Source: Paractinoplanes durhamensis
GTDB taxonomy: Bacteria; Actinomycetota; Actinomycetes; Mycobacteriales; Micromonosporaceae
DNA: 64,000 bases
Direction: 5' to 3'
Assembly: GCF_016862175.1 (NCBI RefSeq)
Contig: NZ_BOML01000012.1
Location: forward strand, 1 to 64,000
The position numbers and the translations under genes were made by a program. Positions 8,108 through 15,828 of the stretch are shown piece after piece. The notes beneath the pieces were generated by a model. It did not search any database. It worked only from the letters and a program-made list of their open reading frames with translations, and was not told where the DNA came from. Position 1 is the stretch's first letter, and each line of letters opens with the position of its first letter.

Positions 8108-8123
8108 TCGTACAGCTGTTCGA
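8108..8123 (+). promoter_or_regulatory. LexA (SOS) box
   Basis: TCGTACAGCTGTTCGA matches the actinobacterial SOS box TCGAAC-n4-GTTCGA at 11 of 12 fixed positions. It ends 10 bases before the ATG of the HNH-protein gene. 13E12-type genes of Mycobacterium tuberculosis are known LexA targets, so DNA-damage induction is the likely control. Confidence 0.7.
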
Positions 8124-8133
8124 AAATGGTCCC

Positions 8134-9606
8134 ATGTTGGCAGACCTGCAGCAGCTCAACGACGAGACAACCAAACTCGCCGCGACACCGTTGTGGCCCC
8201 TCGCCGACCGTGAGCTCGCCGACTGCCTGCACGCCGCTCACCGCCTCGAACAGACCGCCGCCGCCCTGCAGGCCCGCCTCGTCCACGAGGCCACCACCCG
8301 AGGCCTGCCCACCGCCCAGGGCCACCGCACCACCGCGTCCTGGCTACGCACCCAACTCTGCATAGACCCGCAACCATCCCGGGAACTCGCCGACCGCGCC
8401 ACGCTGCTCCACCGGCACCCGGCCGTCGAGCAGGCCCTGCTCGACGGCCACCTGAACACCCGCCAGGCCACCGCGATCGCCACCACCCTCGAAGCAATCC
8501 CGCAGGAACTGGCCGACCTCGACCAGACCTGCACCGACCAGACCGGATCCACACAGATCGGTCCCGGTGAGAGCGCCCGGATCGCGGAGCAGGCACAAAG
8601 CACCCTGATCGAGATGGCTGAGCGGTTGCCCGCGTTCCAGCTACGCCGCGTCGGCGAACGGATCCTCGCCTACGTCGCCCCACACGTGGCCGAACAAGCC
8701 GAAGAAGCCGCCCTGGCCCGCCAGGAAGCCCGCGCCCAGGCCCGTCGAGGTTTCACTCTGTCGGCGCCGGTCGACGGACTCGTACACGTGCGCGGAATCC
8801 TGGGCGTCGAAGACGCCGCCACCATCCAGGCCGCCCTGCACCCACTGTGCACACCCACTCCCGGCGACCAGCGCAGTCCCGGCGACCAGCGAACTTCAGG
8901 AGACCAGCGCACTCCCGGCGACCAGCGCAGTCCCGGCGAGCAGCGCAGTCACCGAGAGCAGCGGGACTTCGGTGACCAGCGCACTCCCGCTGACCAGCGC
9001 ACACCCGCACAGCAGCGTGCCGACGCCCTGATCGACATCTGCCGCCTCGCCCTGCGCATCGGCGAACTCCCCGACGACGGCGGCCAACCACCCCAGGTAA
9101 CCGTCACCGTTGCCTACAACCCGCTGACCCAAGCCCTCGGCACTGCAACCACCGACACCGGACACCGACTCTCCGCGACCACCGCCCGCCGCCTGGCCTG
9201 CGACGCCCGCATCCTCCCGCTGACGCTCGGCGGCGCCGGGCAGATCCTCGACGCCGGCCGCAGCCGACGCCTGGCCACCGGAGTCCTACGCCAAGCACTC
9301 GCCGTCCGCGACCGCGGCTGCGCCCACCCCGACTGCGACCACCCACCCCGCTGGACCGACGCCCACCACCTCACAGCGTGGGCGGATGGGGGAACCACGA
9401 CCCTCGACAACCTGGTCCTACTCTGCCGCCGCCACCACCGACAGATCCATCACCCCACCGCCGGCTGGAAGATCCGCCTCGGCCCCGACCAGCTACCCGA
9501 CTTCATCCCTCCACCCGACGTCGACCCACAGCAACACCCCCGCCGCAACCTCTATCACCCACGCCCACAGGCCGACCCGACGTGTCCGCCGGCCCCGTCA
9601 ACGTGA
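8134..9606 (+). CDS. 13E12-type HNH endonuclease with DUF222 domain
   Basis: 490 residues. The N-terminal DUF222 region (about 1-240) is helical and Ala/Arg-rich (LHAAHRLEQTAAALQARLVHEA). Residues about 244-295 are a hexapeptide repeat built on GDQRTP. The C-terminal HNH nuclease is complete: GCAHPDCDHPPRW, DAHHLTAWADGG, LDNLVLLCRRHHRQIH. Start ATG 8134 follows directly after a LexA box; an upstream in-frame start at 8047 would put that box inside the gene. The family is multicopy in actinobacteria; its cellular role is not established, but SOS control suggests DNA damage or mobility. Confidence 0.85.
   Translation: MLADLQQLNDETTKLAATPLWPLADRELADCLHAAHRLEQTAAALQARLVHEATTRGLPTAQGHRTTASWLRTQLCIDPQPSRELADRATLLHRHPAVEQALLDGHLNTRQATAIATTLEAIPQELADLDQTCTDQTGSTQIGPGESARIAEQAQSTLIEMAERLPAFQLRRVGERILAYVAPHVAEQAEEAALARQEARAQARRGFTLSAPVDGLVHVRGILGVEDAATIQAALHPLCTPTPGDQRSPGDQRTSGDQRTPGDQRSPGEQRSHREQRDFGDQRTPADQRTPAQQRADALIDICRLALRIGELPDDGGQPPQVTVTVAYNPLTQALGTATTDTGHRLSATTARRLACDARILPLTLGGAGQILDAGRSRRLATGVLRQALAVRDRGCAHPDCDHPPRWTDAHHLTAWADGGTTTLDNLVLLCRRHHRQIHHPTAGWKIRLGPDQLPDFIPPPDVDPQQHPRRNLYHPRPQADPTCPPAPST
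8863..9018 (+). repeat. 18-base coding tandem repeat inside the HNH gene
   Basis: Eight full units and one partial of 18 bases, starting GGCGACCAGCGCAGTCCC, encode (G/A)-(D/E/Q)-Q-R-(S/T)-P hexapeptides. It links DUF222 to the HNH domain. Units 1 and 4 are identical, as expected of a repeat that expands and contracts by slippage or unequal crossover. Confidence 0.85.
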
Positions 9607-10448
9607 TCGCTCGAGGAGGAGGCGTAATGGCAGGCCATTCCACCCGGCTGCAGCCGAATACGCTGCCCGCTGCCCGCTGCCCGCTGCCCGGTCGTTCGCC
9701 AAGGCTGGACGAGGACCGTCGGCAACGTCATCGCGGGTGACCCGTCGAGCGGTCTCGATCAACAGGCGGGTCTGGTGGACGCTCAGCCAGGTTGTCGCGT
9801 CGGCCACTGCGGTGCTTGCTGGCCAGGAGCCTTTGAGCGTGGTCTTTCCCGGGCTGGCTGGCGACGCGGTCGACAGGGCATGCTCGGCCTGGGATCTGCA
9901 GGTGGCGGAGGACGCTGGGCGGCTCGAACCCATCGGTTCCTGTGCGGGCGATGGTCGGCGGGGGAACAGGGTGCGGCAGCCGGATCACCGGCGTTCGATC
10001 ACCGCACCGCACCGCACCGCACCTGCCCGGGCCGGGCCGGCTTGTCCTGCCAGGACCGGCTTGTCGTACCCGGGGCGGCTCGTCCTACCGGGCGGGCTGA
10101 ACTGCAGGGCGGGATTGGCCTGACTGGGTGGGATTGGCCTGACTGGGTCGGTGCGGCTACCCGGAAGCGACCTGGTGGAGTCGTGGCTGTCTGGCTGAAC
10201 TGCCAGGACGGCTCGACGGGGGCGGTGTCGGGGACGTTGTCGCGGTGAGGGCGAGGACGGCGACGGCAGTGAGCATCGTTGCCGTCGATCGTGGGGTGGA
10301 AAATGGGAACGGGTCTCTCAACTGCTCCGGCTGCGGCTGCGCGCACGTCTTCGTGGTCACAGACCGGTTGCCGAAGAATGACCGGGGCGCCATTCGTGGA
10401 TCACGGACGGGTCGTGGACGCGATCTGAAGCATGGTCATCATTGCGGG
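9607..10448. other. 842-base stretch without a supportable gene
   Basis: Several overlapping open frames exist on both strands but none has a start, domain or codon pattern that stands out. The stretch is rich in simple repeats: CTGCCCG repeated about four times (near 9663-9690), CACCG/CGCAC repeats near 10000-10022, three variants of GGCTTGTCCTGCC near 10040-10100, and a perfect 19-base tandem duplication at 10111-10148. It looks like decayed or recombining accessory DNA between the HNH gene and the P-loop protein gene. Confidence 0.5.
10111..10148. repeat. perfect 19-base tandem duplication
   Basis: GGGATTGGCCTGACTGGGT occurs twice without a gap (10111-10129 and 10130-10148). No ORF is supported here; the perfect identity argues for a recent slippage or duplication event. 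Confidence 0.85.
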
Positions 10449-10973
10449 GTGACTACACGTAGTGAGGTGCTCATTCTGGGCGGGCGGTCCGGGGTGGGCA
10501 AGAGCAGCGTTGGGTTTGAGATTCATGCGCAGTTGTCGGCGGTGGGGGTGCGGCACTGTCTGATCGAGGGCGACAACCTGGACATGGCTTATCCGTCGCC
10601 GTGGGAGCATTCTCTGGCGGAGCGGAACCTGGCGGCGATGTGGGCCAACTATCGGGCGCTCGGGTATCGGCGGTTGATCTATACGAATACCGTCAGCGTT
10701 CGGCAGGTTGACGTGCTGACCGCGGCGATGGGTGACGATCCTCGGGTTACCGCGGTGCTGTTGACCGCGGATGACGGGACGGCCCGGCAGCGGCTCGCTC
10801 AGCGGGAGATCGGTACGGCGCTGGACCGGCATATCGAGCGGAGTGATCTTGCCGCGCGTCAGCTCGAACAGCTGAGCCCGGACTGGGTGCACCGGGTTCC
10901 TACCGATGGGCGTTCGGTCGCAGGTATCGCGGCGCGGGCCATCGAGCTGGCCGGGTGGACGGCGGAGAGCTGA
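10449..10973 (+). CDS. P-loop kinase-like ATPase
   Basis: 174 residues from GTG 10449; the open frame extends upstream to 10245 but that part has no protein-like features. Walker A is LILGGRSGVGKSSVGFEIH at residues 7-25. A short acidic LIEGDNLDMAYP follows, like the substrate loop of shikimate/adenylate-type and zeta-toxin-like small kinases, and LTADDGTARQRLAQREIGT resembles their lid. The substrate is unknown. A Walker B LIYTNTVSV is weak. The 3' end runs into the 27-base minisatellite and overlaps the convergent acyl-CoA dehydrogenase remnant. Confidence 0.75.
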   Translation: MTTRSEVLILGGRSGVGKSSVGFEIHAQLSAVGVRHCLIEGDNLDMAYPSPWEHSLAERNLAAMWANYRALGYRRLIYTNTVSVRQVDVLTAAMGDDPRVTAVLLTADDGTARQRLAQREIGTALDRHIERSDLAARQLEQLSPDWVHRVPTDGRSVAGIAARAIELAGWTAES

Positions 10974-11409
10974 CCGGCCGGATGGGCGGCGGGGAACTGT
11001 CCGGTGGGGTGGGCGGCGGGGAACTGTCCGGTGGGGTGGGTGGCGGGGAGCTGGGCGGCTTGGCGGCGGCCAGGGCGGCCGTGCCTATCGCCTGCAGGGC
11101 CACGTCCTCCTGGGGGGCGTGGACCTGGGCCGACTGCACGTCTCGGAAGTGGCGCTCCAGTGGGTTGTCCCGGCTCAGGGCGGGGTTGCCCAGCAGGCGC
11201 GTCGCCAGCGTTACGGCGGCTACCGCGTGGCGGTTGGCTATTGTCCTCGCGGCCAGGGCCTCGGCGCCGGTTACCGGGGCGCCCTCGTCGAAGCGGGTGG
11301 TGGCGTCCAGCAGCAGGCGTTCGGCGGTGGTCAGCAGAGCCTCTATCTCGCCTGCGGCTGCCTTGAAACGGTCGGTTGTCGCTACCGGGCGGCCCAGGTT
11401 GGCGGGGAC
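10900..11409 (-). pseudogene. C-terminal part of the acyl-CoA dehydrogenase-like gene, after an in-frame stop
   Basis: Directly after the TGA at 11410-11412 the same frame continues as VPANLGRPVATTDRF, then a typical C-terminal helical domain (EIEALLTTAERLLLDATTRF, TIANRHAVAAVTLATRLLGN, RDNPLERHFRDVQSAQVHAPQEDV). That last stretch carries the family's substrate/flavin contact region, so the enzyme as read is incomplete without it. A CGA (Arg) to TGA change would explain it. The frame then runs on into a Pro/Ser-rich tail encoded by the 27-base minisatellite and stops at 10900. Confidence 0.75.
10957..11058. repeat. 27-base minisatellite at the junction of two convergent genes
   Basis: Two perfect 27-base units (10984-11010, 11011-11037; consensus starts GGGCGGCGGGGAACTGTCC) are flanked by a degenerate copy on the left, inside the end of the kinase gene, and a partial copy on the right. 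Read on the minus strand it encodes the Pro/Ser-rich tail (PPTPPDSSPPPTPPDSS) of the acyl-CoA dehydrogenase remnant, so repeat expansion has probably rewritten that protein's end. Confidence 0.8.
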
Positions 11410-12189
11410 TCACTGGTGGGCGAAACGGTGGAACCAGTCCTGGGCGGCTCGGGCTACGCCCACGTAGATGGCGGCCAACGGTAGCTGCAGGACGCCGCCG
11501 GCCAGGTTGTCGTGGGTGGCCTGGGCGATCGGGAGCAGGTCCAGGGCCTCGATGGCGGGGGCCTCCGTCAGGACCACGTCGTGGCTGCCGCTTGCTCGCA
11601 GGCCCAGCTGGTTCCAGGCGGGTATCACCTCGATGCCGGTGGCTTCGGCGGGGACCACGAAGTTGCCCACCCGGGGCTCCGGCTCGTCGGTGGCTGCCCA
11701 CACCAGGAGGTAGGTGAGGCCGGCGGCGCCGGTCGTGAAGCGTTTGTGGCCGGTCAGGGACCAACCCTTCGGGGTGCGGCGGGCTGTTGTTGCCGGGCGG
11801 CCGCCTCGGGACGGGGAACCCAGATCCGGCTCCACCCGGAGCGTGTTGAGCAAGGTGGGGCTGGTGGCCGACTCCGTCAGGATTCTGCGGTAGAGGGTGG
11901 TGGGCCAGCTTGGGCGCAGCGCCTGCAGCAGGTGTGGGAGCTGGGTCATCGAGGCGATCAGGGCTACCGACGGGTCGCCCTTGCCCAGGGCCAGCAGGAT
12001 GCGGGTCAGGTCGGCGGTGCCCAGGCCGGGGCCGCCGAACCGGGCGCCTACCGGAGCGGTCAGCAAACCCGCTTCGTGTACGGCTCGGATGCTGGGGTGC
12101 GGGAACGCGCCCGTTCGGTCGTACTCGGCGGCGTGGGTGGCCAGCTCGGCCGTCACCGACGGCAGCTTGGTCAGGTCGACCGGCTTCAC
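11410..12189 (-). CDS. acyl-CoA dehydrogenase-like flavoprotein, truncated by TGA
   Basis: 259 residues up to the stop; GTG at 12189 overlaps the upstream gene's TGA (GTGA). It has the N-terminal helical domain (LTAPVGARFGGPGLGTADLTRILLALGKGDPSVALI) and the middle beta domain (GWSLTGHKRFTTGAAGLTYLLVWA; GIEVIPAWNQLGLRASGSHDVVL) of this family. The genuine C-terminal domain follows in frame after one TGA. Beside sulfonate uptake genes such proteins are usually SfnB/DszC-like FMNH2-dependent monooxygenases rather than fatty-acid enzymes; here that is inference. As it stands the product probably lacks activity, unless the stop is read through. Confidence 0.75.
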   Translation of the reverse strand: MKPVDLTKLPSVTAELATHAAEYDRTGAFPHPSIRAVHEAGLLTAPVGARFGGPGLGTADLTRILLALGKGDPSVALIASMTQLPHLLQALRPSWPTTLYRRILTESATSPTLLNTLRVEPDLGSPSRGGRPATTARRTPKGWSLTGHKRFTTGAAGLTYLLVWAATDEPEPRVGNFVVPAEATGIEVIPAWNQLGLRASGSHDVVLTEAPAIEALDLLPIAQATHDNLAGGVLQLPLAAIYVGVARAAQDWFHRFAHQ

Positions 12190-14024
12190 GGCTGGTCTCC
12201 CGTTGCTACCGGACGGTCCGGGTCGGACGACCATGCCGACCAGGAGCCGGGGTAGAGGGCCGCGTCGATGCCGGCTACGGCCAGGGCCGCGATCGCGTGG
12301 GCGGCGGTGACGCCGGAGCCGCAGTAGACGCCGACCGGGCCGGGCAGGTCGGCGAAGCGCTCTCGCAGTTCGGCGGTGGTCCGGAGGAGTGGGACGCCGT
12401 CGCGGAGGTTGTCGGTCGTGGGGGCGCTGCGGGCGCCGGGGATGTGGCCCGCCCGCGGGTCGATCGGCTCCACCTCGCCCGAGTAACGGGCCGCGGCCCG
12501 GGCATCCAGCAGTGTGCCGGTGGTGGGCAGGGCGGCGGCCTCGTCGGCGGTCAGGGTAGGCAGGTGGCCGCCGTCGAGGACGATGTCGCTCGCCGGGTGG
12601 GGGCGGGCCTCGCCCTGGCCGGTGCCGTAGCCCTCGGCCTGCCAGGCGGCCAGGCCGCCGTCGAGGAGGCGTACGTCGGGGACGCCGGCCCAGCGCAGCA
12701 GCCACCATGCCCGGGCCGCGGCCAGGCCGCCGGTGTTGTCGTAGACGACCACGCCGCGCTCCCGGGTGACACCCCAGCGGCGGGCCTCGGCCTGCACCTG
12801 GGTGATCGTCGGCAGCGGGTGGCGGCCGGCGCCGGGGGCCGGTGGGCCGGACAGCTCGGTCTCCAGGTCCACGTAGACGGCGCCGGGGATGTGGCCCTCC
12901 CGGTAGTGGTCGGCGCCGTGCGGGTCGCCCAGCTGCCAGCGCACGTCCAGCAGGACCGGTGGCTCCGGCTCGGCCACCCGGTGGTAGAGGTCGGCGGCCG
13001 AGATGAGGACCGGCGGGTGCGGGCGGGTGCCGAGCAGAGTTGCGGTCAGGCCGGGCAGGGTCGCGGCCAGGTCCGACTCGCCCAGCGAGCCCGCCGCGGT
13101 GCCCTCGGCTGCCGCTCGGTGCAGGCGGCGGCGGATCGCGTCGTTGTGCGGGGCCGCCACGCCGTGCAGGCGGCCGAGCAGGACGATCTCGCCGCTCAGG
13201 TAGTCGATCTCGGAGGACACCTGGCGGGCCAGGCTCTGCCAGGTCGAGTTGCCGGTCCGCTCGTAGCCGGGGATCTCGGCCGTCCCGAAGCCGCTGTGGT
13301 CGGGGGTCGCGGGGGTGATGCCGGCGGCCGCGTAGACCGACCGGGCCTCCTCGCGCAGCGCGGTCAGGGCGGCGGTGCGCAGCGGGCCCTCGGGGTAGAG
13401 CGCGTCCAGGCCGTTCACCAGGTTGCCCAGCAGCTTGGCGGCCTTGTGGGCGGTGATGTCGGCGACCACGTGCACGGTCAGGCCGCCCCGGCGCAGGTCG
13501 TTGGCGATGGCCGAACCGTCGGCGCCGGCCGGGTAGCCGCCCAGCCACACCACGGCCGGTTCGGGGGCGCCGCGGTTGGCCACCACGCCCGGCTCCAGGT
13601 GCAGGGCCGGGATCCACACCACGCCGCCGATGACCCGGTCGAACGAGCGGAGCGCGATCCGCTCGTTCGCCAGGCCGTTCTGCAGGGTCACGATCGGCAG
13701 GTCGGTGCCGGCGGTGCCGGTGCTGCCGTCGGCGCGTTTCACCGGCTGCCAGGCCCAGGCGGCGACCGCGGCCGCGGTGTCCTGGGTCTTGGTGGTCAGC
13801 AGCAGTACGTCGTCCTCGGTCAGGTCGGCCTCGGCGGGGCCGGCTACGGCCGGCAGGTGCAGCCTGTGCTCGCCGTCGGGGCGGAGGTAGCGCAGGCCGT
13901 CGGCGCGCAGGGCGGCCAAGTGTGCGCCGCGGGCCACCAGCAGCGTCTCCACGCCGGCCCGGTGCAGCTCGGCGGCGAGGGAGGCACCGAGGGCGCCGGC
14001 TCCGATGACGACGTAGCGGGTCAC
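12186..14024 (-). CDS. fusion: ketopantoate reductase-like domain + mercaptopyruvate/thiosulfate sulfurtransferase
   Basis: 612 residues. Residues 1-310 are ApbA/PanE-like: Rossmann loop VVIGAGALGASLA, LTTKTQDT, TLQNGLANE, and a C-terminal helical part with KAAKLLGNLVNGLDAL. Residues about 340-612 are a double rhodanese: the first, inactive half has VLLDVRWQLGDP, GHIPGAVYVDLE and YDNTGG; the second has the catalytic loop YCGSGVTA with Cys568, the CGSGVT form typical of 3-mercaptopyruvate sulfurtransferase (SseA). No frameshift is needed to join them. GTG start; 4-base overlaps on both sides place it in the middle of the three-gene operon divergent from sulfonate transporter genes. Confidence 0.85.
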   Translation of the reverse strand: MTRYVVIGAGALGASLAAELHRAGVETLLVARGAHLAALRADGLRYLRPDGEHRLHLPAVAGPAEADLTEDDVLLLTTKTQDTAAAVAAWAWQPVKRADGSTGTAGTDLPIVTLQNGLANERIALRSFDRVIGGVVWIPALHLEPGVVANRGAPEPAVVWLGGYPAGADGSAIANDLRRGGLTVHVVADITAHKAAKLLGNLVNGLDALYPEGPLRTAALTALREEARSVYAAAGITPATPDHSGFGTAEIPGYERTGNSTWQSLARQVSSEIDYLSGEIVLLGRLHGVAAPHNDAIRRRLHRAAAEGTAAGSLGESDLAATLPGLTATLLGTRPHPPVLISAADLYHRVAEPEPPVLLDVRWQLGDPHGADHYREGHIPGAVYVDLETELSGPPAPGAGRHPLPTITQVQAEARRWGVTRERGVVVYDNTGGLAAARAWWLLRWAGVPDVRLLDGGLAAWQAEGYGTGQGEARPHPASDIVLDGGHLPTLTADEAAALPTTGTLLDARAAARYSGEVEPIDPRAGHIPGARSAPTTDNLRDGVPLLRTTAELRERFADLPGPVGVYCGSGVTAAHAIAALAVAGIDAALYPGSWSAWSSDPDRPVATGDQP

Positions 14025-14737
14025 GGCTGGACCTGGGCGATCACCGGCAGGTCGGCGCCGAGGCGCAGGCGTTCCAGGAACACGACGATGGTGGCGGCGA
14101 CCGTGCGGTGGGTGACGTCGTTGAGGATGTCGTGCCGCCCGCCGGCGATCGTGACCAGCGTGCCGGGGTAGTGCGGGCGGGCCTCGGCGAGCGGGCTGAT
14201 CGGGTCGGCGTCGCCGTGCAGGCCGAGCGACGGTACGTGCACATTACCTTCGTGGCCGATCAGCGCGGTAGGAATTTGGGCCGACAGGAGAGCGCCGGGA
14301 GTGGCCGCGCCGCCGCCCAGCACGCGCTGGTGGTTGGGGCAGGCGGTGCGGGCGTCGACCTCGGCCTCCCAGCCCAGCAGGTTCACGGCGGGTCCGTCGG
14401 CGCTGGTGGGTGCGGCGATCGGGAGGCCGGCCAGGATCAGGGCGTCCAGGCCGGTGGGGCGGCGGGCCGCCAGGGCCAGGGCGAACAGGGCGCCGGTGTC
14501 CGAGCCGACCAGCACCTTCGGGCCGGGCAGGGCGTCGTCGACCAGGAGTTTCTCGGCCTCGGCGAAGCTTGCGGGCAGGTCGGCGGTGACGTCCGGCAGG
14601 ACCCGTACCCGGTAGCCGTCGGCGGCGATGCGGCGGCCGAATCGCTCGTAGGCCGCCTCCGTCTCGCCCCGGCCGGCGGCGACCAGGAGGGTGCCGCGAG
14701 CGGCGATGCCGGTGGGTTCGTCGTGCGCAGTCGTCAT
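14021..14737 (-). CDS. alpha/beta hydrolase-like protein
   Basis: 238 residues from ATG 14737, which begins MTTAHDEPTG; earlier in-frame codons are intergenic. Pattern: GTLLVAAGRGETEAAYERFGRRIAADGYRV (strand/helix start of the fold), VLVGSDTGALFALALAARRPTGLDALILAG as the nucleophile-elbow region (GSDTG, so Ser or Asp as nucleophile), SLGLHGDADPISP (acid residue) and AGGRHDILND (His). Probably a serine hydrolase acting on a small ester. First gene of the operon; its stop overlaps the fusion gene by 4 bases. Confidence 0.75.
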   Translation of the reverse strand: MTTAHDEPTGIAARGTLLVAAGRGETEAAYERFGRRIAADGYRVRVLPDVTADLPASFAEAEKLLVDDALPGPKVLVGSDTGALFALALAARRPTGLDALILAGLPIAAPTSADGPAVNLLGWEAEVDARTACPNHQRVLGGGAATPGALLSAQIPTALIGHEGNVHVPSLGLHGDADPISPLAEARPHYPGTLVTIAGGRHDILNDVTHRTVAATIVVFLERLRLGADLPVIAQVQP

Positions 14738-14922
14738 GCCGCCAGCATGCGTGCGGCCGACCGGCGCTGTCCAATACTGATCTCCGATCGGCATTGAATA
14801 GCAGGCGTAATCAATCCGGTGCCGGTGGTCGATGTCCAGCTGTCGGGACGCACCCTTGCCTAAAACCGATGGGCAATATAGGAATTAGGCCTTGCCGCAG
14901 CGTTCCCACCTGGAGTGACCCT
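14738..14922. other. divergent promoter region of the sulfur cluster
   Basis: 185 bases between the hydrolase and permease genes. AT-richer than its surroundings near 14856-14900. TTGCC (14856-14860) pairs with GGCAA (14872-14876), and CCTAA/TTAGG arms overlap it. A TATAGG hexamer at 14877-14882 lies 15 bases after TTGCCT and could be the plus-strand promoter. No known sulfur riboswitch was recognised. Confidence 0.3.
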
Positions 14923-15771
14923 TTGTCCACCTCGCTGGAAACACGACCCGTCACCGCGACGCCGGGCGCGACCACCGCTCTCGCCCCGCCGCGGCGCAAG
15001 CGCCGCATCCTTCTGCGGCTGGTCGCGCTGGTCGTGCTGTACGCCCTGTGGGAGATCACGGCGCGCACGATGAACAACCCGACCTTCATTCCCTCGCCCG
15101 GCGCGGTCTGGCATCAGCTGATCGTCACCTCGAGCGTGCATGACGGTGTACGGGGTTACAGCGGGCATCTGCTCATCGAGCACCTCGGCGTGAGCCTTCG
15201 GCGGATTTTGATCGGTTCGGTCATCGGCGTCGTGGGTGGACTCGTGCTCGGGCTCGTGATGGGCACCGTGACCTGGATCCGGGTGGTGACCGAGCCGGTC
15301 GTGACGTTCATCCGGGCGTTGCCGCCGCTGGCCTACTTCAGCCTGTTCATCATCTGGTTCGGCATCGACGAGACGCCCAAGCTGTGGCTGCTGTCGATCG
15401 CCGCGCTGCCGCCGGTCGCCGTGGCCACCGCGTCGGCCGTGCTCGGTGCGCCCACCGGGCTCGTCGAGGCGTCCCGGGCGCTCGGCGCCAACAAGTGGCA
15501 GGCGGTGCGCGACGTCGTGCTGCCGCACGCGCTTCCGGAGATCTTCACCGGCGTACGCATCGCGGTGGGTGTCGCCTACTCGTCCGTGGTCGCCGCCGAG
15601 ACGATCAACGGCGTACCCGGCATCGGCGGCATGGTCCGCGACGCCCAGCGCTACTCGCAGACCGACGTCGTCGTGCTCGGACTGTTCGCCATCGGCCTGT
15701 CCGGCCTGCTCATCGACGCCCTGCTGCAGGTCGCCGAGAAGCGGCTCATCCCGTGGCGCGGTCGTGCCTGA
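14923..15771 (+). CDS. ABC transporter permease, sulfonate/taurine type (SsuC/TauC)
   Basis: 282 residues. TTG start at 14923, 7 bases after GGAG; the frame is open further upstream but without a ribosome site. Six membrane segments, first LRLVALVVLYALWEITA, and the cytoplasmic EAA loop EASRALGANKWQAVRDVVLP that docks on the ATPase. Member of the NitT/TauT permease family importing sulfonates or related anions. First gene of a four-gene operon whose ATPase and dioxygenase show the likely substrate class. Confidence 0.85.
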   Translation: MSTSLETRPVTATPGATTALAPPRRKRRILLRLVALVVLYALWEITARTMNNPTFIPSPGAVWHQLIVTSSVHDGVRGYSGHLLIEHLGVSLRRILIGSVIGVVGGLVLGLVMGTVTWIRVVTEPVVTFIRALPPLAYFSLFIIWFGIDETPKLWLLSIAALPPVAVATASAVLGAPTGLVEASRALGANKWQAVRDVVLPHALPEIFTGVRIAVGVAYSSVVAAETINGVPGIGGMVRDAQRYSQTDVVVLGLFAIGLSGLLIDALLQVAEKRLIPWRGRA

Positions 15772-15828
15772 TGCTCGCCGGCCCCTGAAGACTTCCCCGA
15801 CCCCCGAAGATTAAGGAACCGACACTCG

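Noticed and set aside
9598-9933. 111-codon minus-strand frame after the HNH gene
   Set aside because: Overlaps the HNH stop, low-complexity Ala/Ser/Arg composition, no domain or ribosome site.
10957-11058. Possible attachment site or CRISPR leader
   Set aside because: Direct 27-base units without spacers, inside gene ends; no integrase or tRNA nearby.
11910-14171. 753-codon plus-strand frame opposite the reductase/sulfurtransferase fusion
   Set aside because: Gly/Arg-rich reading without family match; the minus strand encodes complete catalytic motifs.
14856-14900. Possible sulfur-responsive riboswitch in the divergent promoter
   Set aside because: Only short inverted repeats; none of the conserved cores of SAM-type riboswitches is present.
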